This document shows positions 19,581-28,900 of a DNA stretch of 64,000 nucleotides, one piece after another. The stretch is from Nemertoderma westbladi (taxonomy: Eukaryota; Xenacoelomorpha; Nemertodermatida; Nemertodermatidae), in the NCBI GenBank assembly GCA_032718475.1, contig JAUCBJ010002827.1, positions 38,798 through 102,797 on the forward strand, written 5' to 3'. The position numbers were made by a program, and so were the translations under genes. The number at the start of each line of letters is the position of its first letter. The first letter of the stretch is position 1. The notes beneath the pieces are model-generated. The model made no database searches. It saw only the letters and a program-made list of their open reading frames with translations, and was not told where the DNA came from.

Positions 19581-19846
19581 GAACTTTTTACATTTCTCAT
19601 TACATTTTACATGTCTCAAGTTTACACTCCATTTGGCTCCCTGATCCAATCTTAATGGTTAGCAAATAAAGTACTTTCTGTATAATATAGGCGAATAATA
19701 AATTTCTCATGGAACCAAAATAATAAACGAAAGATAAGATCAAATTAATATAAAGGCCACGAAGTTTAGAATAAAACTGTTGAAAATAAAGACTACTGTA
19801 TGTTACAATCTTTCTTGTAATATGATACATAAAGGATAATTATAAT

Positions 19847-19975
19847 ATTTTATTGTTAAATTTCTGAATTACTTAACGCTCGTCCTTGGACAAGCCGTAA
19901 ATACAGTAGATAGATGGATTATTTGCGGCTCGTCCATAGACGAGCGCTAAGTAATCAAGAAATTTAACAATAAAA
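19847..19975. repeat. Hairpin of about 55-bp arms
   Basis: Left arm tattgttaaatttctgaatt then acttaacgctcgtcc; the right arm is its reverse complement, with acgagcgctaagtaat and aagaaatttaacaataaaa. A spacer of about 30 bases includes gtaaatacagtagatag. It lies in the middle of the foldback element and is probably a small nested palindromic element. Confidence 0.65.
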
Positions 19976-20334
19976 CAACGTATTTTAGTGTATAATGTAC
20001 TTTTATCTCACTTCGGTCCCTCGTTTCAATATTTCACTAACTCGAATATGATAATAACTCGAAATAAATTTTCCAGTATTTACTAATTATCATAGTGCGT
20101 TAAGGCTCGCCTTTACTACGTGGCTCGCATGTTCTCGCTGTTATGCCTCAGAACTAAACATTAGATATATTGTACTGTATGTCCTACTCATCTTCACATC
20201 CAAAAAAGCGACGTAGATTAGGATTTGTATGGTTTTTGGCAATTTTATAATTTGCTTTATAATTTTTTATTTTCAAAAATCCTGACCTGCGAGAAAGTGG
20301 TGAAAGGTAAGTGTAGTTGTGTGGAAGTGAGACA

Positions 20335-20495
20335 ATGTTGAGTGTACTGTAGTTGGGTGGAGAATTGGGTGTAGTTGGGCGAAAGTTGGGTGTTGTTGGG
20401 GGTAGTTGGGTGAAAGTTGGGTGTAGTTGGGTGGAAGTGGAGTGTAGTTGGGTGAAAGTGAGTCAAAGTTGAGTGTAGTTGGTTGGAGAGTTTGG
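20335..20495 (-). repeat. gttgggtgtagttgggtgaaa minisatellite, centre
   Basis: Ten-base units read on the minus strand as acccaacttt/acccaactac. The same family occurs at 17498 and 22310. It is less regular here and includes ggtggaagtg variants. Confidence 0.75.
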
Positions 20496-20759
20496 TGTTC
20501 TGTGGACGAGTCACGCAGTCAGGGCAAGCCTTAGCGCACAATTGCAATTAGTAAAAATAGGGCAAAATTTCATCTCCAGTCGGTCGATCTGTCCGCTTGT
20601 CTGTCTGTAATGAAAAATTCATTCGTAAGTAACTTTTGAAGATTTTCGCCAACTGATCCACATTAAAGCCCGATGAGAAACCCCACTTGGGATCCGACTA
20701 TGTAGCAACATACCTAAAGTGTGTGACATATTATTCATTCACATGTGAGAATTTAGCTT

Positions 20760-21228
20760 GGAAACCTCAATGTTGATCAGATAGACTTTGCTGATGACTT
20801 AGGAGTACTCTCAGAATCATTAGAGGGAGCCCAACGGCTCCTCAGCTCATTAGAACATTCTGCTTCTAGTGTTGGTCCCATGAGCATAAGCTCAAAAGAT
20901 GGTATGCTTGAGCATGTGGACAACTTCTGTTACCTGGGATCATGGATCCGGAAGTCAGATGAGGACCTTCGAATACGTAAGGGAAAGGCATGGGCAGCCT
21001 TGAATAGGCTTTCCAGGATTTGGAAGTCACCGAGAATTAATCGGAAACTCAAGGTCCGATTATTTAGAGCAGCAGTAGTTCCAGTACTCCTCTACGGGAG
21101 TCCATGCTGGGCTCTAACTGCTGAGGACACCAAATCTCTGGATGGCACATTCACAAGAATGCTACGCCGGGTTCATTGTGTCAAGTACAATGCACACATT
21201 AGGTTGGAAACCTCAATGTTGATCACAT
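20760..21228 (+). mobile_element. LINE reverse transcriptase fragment (FADD block to thumb)
   Basis: From 20779 the frame reads DFADDLGVLSESLEGAQRLL, then after a short gap DNFCYLGSWIRKSDEDLRIR, then KVRLFRAAVVPVLLYGSPCW, and ends in LRRVHCVKYNAHI. It is a non-LTR RT with FADD in place of YADD, similar to RTE-like endonuclease-RT proteins. Related C-terminal fragments are at 34140-34480 and 59133-59491. It is truncated on both sides. A 22-bp direct repeat containing ggaaacctcaatgttgatca occurs at both ends. Confidence 0.7.
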
Positions 21229-21479
21229 GAGGATTTTCGAATGGGTGGAATGTCTGAAAGATTAAAAAGATGTGTGATGAATTATTATTTCTACTACTGT
21301 AAGATCTGTAATGTATAACGATCTTATCGATTCTCATACTGTAGAGATCTTGTCCATTCTGGCATCGCCTGTATGTGAAGTTCATAATAAGTTCCTTGCA
21401 GAAATTCCCTTGACCTGTACAGATCTTACCAGATCCCCTTTTAGTTTATCAAAAATGTAAAATGTTCTAAAATTATTGC

Positions 21480-22320
21480 TGTTGTTTCGTTAAAAATTAA
21501 TTAATATAAAGGCCATAAAGTTCGCCCATGTGAATAATACCAGGATTTCACTTTTCGGTCGACATTTTATTGGAATTTTATGTATGAAGATTTTTTATTT
21601 TTTTTAATTTATCTTTTTGATACGTTTCGTTTTGATACGGCTAAATTTCGTTTATTGTTTTGGTTAGATTCAGCCCTTTTGTAACCTGTGATTTTAATGA
21701 AAACCTGGGATTCTTCACATGGGGGCAACTGCAAAGTGAAATATATAACGGCAGAAAGTGTTTACATGGGCCCAAGATTAAAATAAAGCTGCTGAAAATA
21801 ATGTTACAGTTCTTTTTCTTGTATTCTATGATACATAAAGGATAATTAAATTATTATAATTGCATTAAACATACTGTATAATATAGAACTTATGTCCATT
21901 AACTTTGCACGAATTATCTGCATTGCTATTCCCATAACAGAAGTTTCCAATGCGATTTCGTCGTTAAGGCTGTGACGGTGACCCCCCTGTGTATCAATAC
22001 CGTTTTCATTTTCACCACAATCCCAAACAGCGCCAGTTTAGTTTTATACTGTAGCTTGGATCGTTCGTCAATAGTCTCTGCGTCTCTCCTTTGTATATTT
22101 ATTGCTAAATTCATCAATTATTCTAGAACCAACCTGCAATAAATATAAAACGTTAGTTTGTTATTTTCATAATTGCTCAGCAGTGGGGGCAACATACAGT
22201 ACATGAAACATTTAAAAGCTCATATCTCAGCAATTCCTCGAAGAGTTTGTTACTGTACATATTGTAATTTGTGGAAGTTTGGTGCCATACAGTAGGTATA
22301 GTTTGGTGTAAGTTGGATGC
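21480..22320 (-). other. Inverted arm of foldback element (pairs with 18890-19580)
   Basis: On the minus strand it carries the same exon-like peptides as the left arm: KLFEELLRYELLNV with C-x-VCCPHC, and VKMKTVLIHRGVTVTALTTK before WKLLLWE. A fragment near 21530 (cccatgtgaata then accaggatttcacttttcgg) also occurs inverted near 27390-27420 in EML intron 1. Confidence 0.45.
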
Positions 22321-22478
22321 AGAGTGGAAGTGGAAGTGCAGTGGAAGTTGGGTGTAGTGGGGTGGAACTGTGTGGGTGTAGTTGGCTGAAAGTTGGGTGT
22401 AGTTGGGTGAAAGTTGGGTGTAGTTGGGTGAAAGTTGGGTGTAGTTGGGTGTAGTTGGGTGAAAGTTGGGTGAAGTGG
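22310..22478 (-). repeat. gttgggtgtagttgggtgaaa minisatellite, right
   Basis: About nine regular 10-bp units, the mirror of 17498-17615. It ends where the nested palindromic element begins at about 22479. Confidence 0.85.
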
Positions 22479-22799
22479 GATGCACTCGATCCTCCGTGGA
22501 ATTCCCATTATGAACATCACATATACTGATATATTTCGCCTGGACGGATGCATCGCGCTTATTCAATCTAAACATTACTATATGATTGTGATCAGGCAGG
22601 CAGGTTATGGTTGATATCAGTTAATGCGATGCCTTTGATAAATTGCGCAAAGGGCGATTAAGTACTGTAATACAGTAGATAGTGTGGTTGCGTTTCCGCC
22701 AACATCTCTTTCCAAGCTTGGTGAGAATAACTCTTCCGGGAAGAAAAATATACTCGATTTATGACTACCATCATCTGATCATATGTTGACGTCACATTA

Positions 22800-23690
22800 A
22801 ATAAACACAAATAAACAAAAACACACACAAACAAAAGCAAACAAAACACACAAAAACACACAAAAACACACAAAAACAAACAGAAACACACAAAAACATA
22901 CAATTCACACAAAAACACACAAAAACATACAATTCACATAAAAACACACAAAACAAACAAAAACACACAAAAACAAACAAAGGCAAACAAAACAAACAAA
23001 AACAAACAAAAACACAAAAACAAATAAACAAAAACACACACAAACAAACAAAAGCAAACAAAACACACAAAAACAAACAAAAGAAACATAACGAAACAAA
23101 ACACACAAAAAGAAACAAAAACACACAAAAACAAACAGAAACACACAAAAACATACAATTCACACAAAAACACACAAAAACATACAATTCACACAAAAAC
23201 ACACAAAACAAACAAAAACACACAAAAACAAACAAAGGCAAACAAAACAAACAAAAACAAACAAAAACACAAAAACAAACACAAATAAACAAAAACACAC
23301 ACAAACAAACAAAAGCAAACAAAACACACAAAAACAAACAAAAGAAACATAAAGAAACAGAACACACAAAAAGAAACAAAAACACACAAAAACAAACAGA
23401 AACACACAAAAACATACAATTCACACAAAAACACACAAAAACATACAATTCACACAAAAACACACAAAACAAACAAAAACACACAAAAACAAACAAAAAC
23501 ACACAAAAACAAACAAAAACACACAAAAACACACAAAACACACAAAAACAAACAAAAACACACAAAAACAAACAAAACATACAAAAACAAACAAAAACAC
23601 ACAAAAACAAACAAAAACACACAAAAACAAAACAAAGACACAGAAAAACAACAAAAACAAACAAACAAAAACTTTGTTTTTGTTTTAAAA
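22800..23690 (+). repeat. Long acacacaaaaacaaacaaaa array with higher-order units
   Basis: About 890 bp consist almost entirely of A and C in caaacaaaaa-, cacacaaaaa- and catacaattcacacaaaaa-type units. Larger blocks of about 245 bp recur (near 22930, 23170 and 23430). Minus-strand Phe/Val/Cys-rich ORFs are artefacts of this composition. Confidence 0.9.
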
Positions 23691-24362
23691 CAAAACAAAA
23701 CATTTATTTTGTAACAATATATCACTCTCTTTTATTAAAGAATTAAGCCACAATAAAGTACCAAATTAAGAATAAAATTACTTAGGCCTATATTACATAG
23801 GGGAAAAAAAACTTAAGAACATATAAGCCGTGAAGTTTATAACTGGTCTTGCTTTCCCATGTAATAAATAAATTAGTTTTATCATGGCCATTCAATTCCA
23901 CTACAATTCCGATTTTATTACCGATTTTAAAATATTATTACATTTTTAAAAAATGTTGTTTATAGGCCTACTACAGTATGATTCTTCTGCAAATATATTT
24001 ATTACATCGTCCCAATAAATCACATCAAACTTCCCGTTTCTCTACTGTATACTTAATAAATCCAAACTACTTAAACGATCTTGTAATTGTAAATATAGTA
24101 ATAGCATTGTTGTTGCAAGTGGCAAGCCCTGGGTGATTTAATAATAAAATGGTTTTGTAAGTGTTTTATTCCATCAATAGGCCCAATAAAATAATTAATT
24201 TTTTTTTAAATTATTTAATTATTTTCTAATCCCCAGCCCCCCCCCCCCCCCACCCTCGGTATGCCTCTGTTAAGCATACATGAGTATGAAATACAGACAC
24301 AGGGTGTTATAATGACAAAGTATGAATGAATCGAGCTAATACTGTAGTTTCAGATTCGCAGG
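23690..24362. other. AT-rich core of the nested palindrome
   Basis: No gene is seen. A C-run lies at about 24237-24251. A palindrome of aaaacaaa and tttgtttt occurs around 23660-23700. Confidence 0.5.
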
Positions 24363-24724
24363 TAGAATTTAATGTGACGTCAACATATGATCAGATGATG
24401 GTAGTCATAAATCGAGTATATTTTTCTTCCCGGAAGAGTTATTCTCACCAAGCTTGGAAAGAGATGTTGGCGGAAACGCAACCACACTATCTACTGTATT
24501 ACAGTAAATAATCGCCCTTTGCGCAATTTATCAAAGGCATCATTAACTGATATCAACCATAACCTGCCTGCCTGATCACAATCATATAGTAATGTTTAGA
24601 TTGAATAAGCGCGATGCATCCGTCCAGGCGAAATATATGTGATGTTCATAATGGGAATTCCACAGAGGATCGAGTGCATCAATGATCTAATTTATACTGA
24701 AGGTACCTGTAGAGTGTAGACTAC

Positions 24725-25018
24725 TGGACTATGCCTATAGGTATTTCAGCAATAACTATTGCGTTTTGGATTACAATTAATTACATCCATACAGACAAAC
24801 AGGCATACAAACAGACAACAACCCAAACCGCAATGATAATTACCTTTGCAGGCATTTCATATATGTGCCGTATGTTTTTGTCTGTTTTTGTGTGTTTTTG
24901 TATGTTTTTGTGTGTTTTTGTGTGTTTTTGTGAGTTTTTGTGTGTTTTTGTGTGTTTTTGTGTGTTTTTGTGAGTTTTTGTGTGTTTTTGTGTGTTTTTG
25001 GTGTAAATAGACGTCCCC
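24725..25018 (-). repeat. Right inverted end of the foldback element
   Basis: Reverse complement of about 17206-17500. It includes the tgtgtttttg array and the gcctgcaaaggtaattatcattg-type unique sequence. The array has a slightly different number of units from the left end. Confidence 0.85.
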
Positions 25019-25173
25019 AATACATAGAGATTCCAGTCTGGCAAACAGTGAGCTGTGCTGCAGTACTGCAGTAATGGTACCGGTACCGGTAGCCTAGCTC
25101 TGTAGCCAGGTAGCTGTTAGGATTATTACAGTATTAGGCCTACTGCTGTACTGTATTACCGGTATACATTTCC

Positions 25174-25969
25174 ATGCCTGTCTTACGGGGTCATCTCTTC
25201 CCCAACAACATGGAGACGCTATTGGCCGATTCCGACAAGGATATCAACGAACGCGTGCGAATACTCGAGATAAAGATAGCGGAACAGGACGAAGAAATAT
25301 CGCTTCTACGAGACACTCTCCTAGAAGTGGTCAACAACCTCAAGGAACACCCTCCAAAGGCAAAAAAACTTGTAAACAAATTCGCCCACCGCCGACCCTC
25401 CGCCTATTCTGCTTCTAGTTCCCCTATAGCTTCATCCAACCATCTGCACCCATCCAACTCAACCTCCAGACTCTCTGTATCTTCTGGTCCCATTGAATCA
25501 TCCTCGCCATCATCATCCGTAAACTCTTCGTTAAAGTCTAGAAACCGACAACTCAAGTATTCTTCAGGCAGTTTAAACCATTTCGGTTCGGCTAGCGACC
25601 TCAACCAATCAGCGTCTTCCAGCCCTAGACCAACTAAGCCGACAGCCAATCACCTCTCATCCCGACGTGCCAGTAGCGCCGTTCTACCCACTAAAGCCTT
25701 ACAGCGTCGATCCTCATTGGGTAACGTGTTGAGTAGTCGACCGTCGGAGGTGTCGAACCAGCGTCGGACTATCTACGACCCAGAGACCGGGACTGTCTGT
25801 CTGCAGGATGGCGTCTCCAGGACTGTGTTACACGGGACCTCCGACCCGTCTGTTACCGTCACACCGTGTCCCATCGAGTCTCTGCAGTTGGTCTGGGCTC
25901 AAGGTTATAGAGGGAAGGATTCCAGACGGAATCTGTTCCTTCTACCAACTGGCGAGCTCTTATACACAG
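25174..25969 (+). CDS. EML: EML exon 1: coiled coil, basic linker, HELP start
   Basis: Residues 13-60 form a heptad-rich helix (DINERVRILEIKIAEQDEEI then LLRDTLLEV), the EML trimerisation domain. Residues 70-195 are Ser/Arg/Pro-rich and basic, the microtubule-binding linker. From about 200 the HELP motif begins: TIYDPETG, then LQLVWAQGYRGKDSRRNLFL, then LPTGELLY. The donor leaves one base of a split Val codon. Confidence 0.9.
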
Positions 25970-28900
25970 GTAGGCGACACTCGCGATGTTATATAAATTA
26001 AATTAAACATTGATCTTTATTATTTTTATTTAACATTTATAATTTGTACTTTTATTAATTGTTATTTTTTAAGTAGAACCAATGTCATTGGGCATTTATT
26101 CCTCGGCTACGCCTTGGAAAAAATGTGCACATTCTACTTTTCCACGAAAATGCGGATAAAAAAGTCGGACAAAAAAATAGTTATTTATTTTTGTAAAAGA
26201 AATAGTTATATCTGTTGTGAAATTAAATTCCCATCGATTTTCAACCAAGGGTTTCAGATTTGCTGATAAACTATAGGGCCTAAGCTCTTAACGTTCTGCT
26301 TCTGATGTTCTTTTATCAGTTTATAGGGGCCTATTGAAATATAAAACATCTGAAATTTTTTTTTAAGAATTTACTTTTCCTACGCTCCACACAGTCTGAA
26401 CCTGATGATATGTTAGTATTCTTTGTATCTGATCTGACAGTCTGATCTGATCTGACAGCATCTGATCCTATAACCAATCAGGAGAAAGAGATATAATCTT
26501 TACCTAACTGTCTGTTAGGTAAATAGCCAATAGCTGAATAGGGGATCACGTTTCACGTTGCCAGTTTATGTATCAGTATCATCACATGACGTAGCAGTGT
26601 AGGCATACCGGTATGCATCTAATGCACAAAGGCATGTTATTATATATTAAAAATGCGATATAGGTTGAAGGTTTGTTACGCTAAAGGCAGAAAGTGAAGT
26701 CAGGAAAGGGTATCTCTCTATGCCTACTGTGTAGTGTGTATATTAAGAAACACTTAACATGCTCCATATTGCCAGCTGATACAGTGGAATTTACAGTATA
26801 CCCAGACGATGAAGGAATATCTGAATATGGGAAGGTGGATGGGAATGTGGGAATTAATAAACGCTGTTGTTACCTTCCAATTGAAGGAAAAGAGCAGGTT
26901 ACAGCGGCTGTAATTTCTAACCATAACAATAAACGACGTTGTTACCTACAAATTGAGGGAAAGGAGCAGATTACCGAGACAGGGTTTTCTAACCAAAACA
27001 ATAAACGAATTTGTTACCTACCAATTGAGGGAAAGGAGAATGTTACCGCGGTTGACTTTTCTAACCAAAACAATAAACAACCAGCGGACACCCTTCCCAC
27101 ATTCCCATCCACCCACCCACCCATGTGGCAATAATAGCTGATAGGTTGATAAAGAATTAGCATAAACATAATTAGTTAAGTACTATTAGTAGTAAGAAGA
27201 TTGTGATATCGTGTTAAAGTTAATTGGGAAAACAATCAGCTGTAGTTGTTGAATTGGAGCCGTAAGTGTGTCATGGGGGGGGAGAGAGTACCAGAAAGGG
27301 AGAGAGGGCAGATTGCGTGATGTGTAGTGTAGGTTGAAGTGAGAGAGTGAGAGTTTTAATAAAAAATATCGACCAATAAAAAAATCGACCGAAAAGTGAA
27401 ATCCTGGTATTCTTCACATGGGCCGGCACCAAAATTTGGCATCAGCCGCTAAAAACAAGTTTAAAATTTCTAGCTTATTTTATTTGAATTCCTTTTAGTT
27501 CGTTTCAGTTAGTCTTTTAGTTAGTATCAGGGGGGGGGGGGGGGTGGTGGGGGGGTTTATATTGACCCCCCCCCCCCCGGGTTTAAGGGGAATACCGGGG
27601 AAATTTCACATGCTGACATAGGCAGAAAGTCCAGTACTCATTTAGCTACCGTTTAAGGATGCAAGGCAGAGATGCCTCGCTAAACCCTTCAAAAATTCGT
27701 GCCGAAACGAAAAAATGTGAATTCAATATAACCACTACACCAAGGTCGGCTCTGAACCAAGGTGGAACAAGTGTCAGATACCGTCAGATCAGATCAGATA
27801 AGGACAGACGTTTTAGCCATCCTAGAATAATGTTGTTCTGTCTGATATTGTAGTGCGTGAATATGCGATAGTTCAGCATTACTTGTTATTTATTTGACAG
27901 TTTTAGTTAATATTACGTTATTCGAGTTAGAATCACTTTTACTGTAACATTCTCCCCCTATAGTGGCGGCGTTGGCTGTTCTTTACGACCCGACAATGCG
28001 ACGCCAACGGCACTACACGTCGCACACAGCCGAGATCCGTTCGATCTCGGTTCACCCGGACTGTGTCACCGTGGCGACCAGCCAGGACGGATCCATCCCC
28101 TCAGATCCCCGGGTCCTCGTCTGGGACTCACTCTCGATGCGCACGCTCGCCGCTGTGGGGCGCTGCTGCACCGGGGGTGTCTCCTGTCTCGGCTTCTCCG
28201 CTGGGGGGCGCGACTCCGGCCGTCTGCTCGTCGGTATCGATGACAACCAGCCCGAACGGACCCTGTTCCTGTGGGATTGGACCCGTCGCGATGGGTCCGC
28301 GGGTGAACCCGTCGGGTTGGTGGCCTCTCGGGAAGTCGTCGGGTTGCCTGTCGGCTGTTCGTTCTTCCCCGATCGCTCCGATCGGTTCCTCGTCTTCGGG
28401 AAGGCCGGAATCGATTGTTGGACCTTCACAACGTCCACCAATGAAGGACAGAAGGTTAGCGGTTTGGTTTATATGTCCAATATAGTAATATGTAATCTCA
28501 CATTAACATCTTTAACCATTATTATTACTAACAGGTAGTTGTGCAGAGCGAACTGGTTTCTCATCCTCAGAGATTGTTTATTAAGCGATAAAGGCCTGTT
28601 TACACGCGGCAACTTGTAGAGCAACTTTCTCTGCAACTAGCAACTTTTTTGGAGCAACTTAATTTAATCGCTGTTTACACGTGGCAACTTTACCAGCAAC
28701 TTGGCCGGCAACTTTTAGAGCAACTTGGCTAGTTTAAATGTAAAATAGTGGGTCATTTTATCTACTAGCTAGTTTTTGATAATCTAATTTGATTATCCCG
28801 CTTTAATTCGCCAAAGCAAATTCCTTCAAGTTGCCGTAATCGTTGAGTAACTGTTACGGCAACGTTTTTACGTGTTTACACGGAGCAACTTGATCGGCAA

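Larger units (their letters stand above)
22479..24680. mobile_element. Palindromic element nested in the foldback
   Basis: Left arm 22479 to about 22797 and right arm about 24363-24680 are inverted copies with few differences: gatgcactcgatcctc at the end, gcctggacggatgcatcgcg inside, and catatgttgacgtcacatt at the inner end. The left outer junction lies in the minisatellite, which implies insertion there. No clear TSD is visible. The interior holds an A-rich array and AT-rich DNA and no ORF of note. Confidence 0.7.
17206..25018. mobile_element. Large foldback-type element with 8-bp TSD aatacata
   Basis: The left end reads gggggacgtctatttacacc and the right end, reverse-complemented, reads the same with one G fewer. 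The ends are flanked by aatacata at 17198-17205 and 25019-25026. The inverted ends extend inward for about 290 bp, first as an array of cacacaaaaa, then as unique sequence (gcctgcaaaggtaattatcattgcgg ending in catactccag; both sides match with few differences). Further in, inverted blocks 18890-19560 and 21480-22320 also pair. The 8-bp TSD and long repeat-bearing arms suggest a foldback/MULE- or hAT-like DNA element. No transposase ORF is evident. Confidence 0.75.
25970..27963 (+). other. EML intron 1
   Basis: GT-AG intron of 1994 bp in phase 1. It holds a 72-bp tandem repeat within an inverted repeat (26760-27135), G/C runs at 27527-27582, and a fragment near 27390-27420 shared in inverse with 21530. 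No competing gene is seen. Confidence 0.8.

Noticed and set aside
22658-23725. Several Phe/Val/Cys-rich minus-strand ORFs resembling membrane proteins (up to 303 codons)
   Set aside because: They are translations of the A/C-only minisatellite. Several frames are open at once and the composition follows the repeat, so they are not genes.
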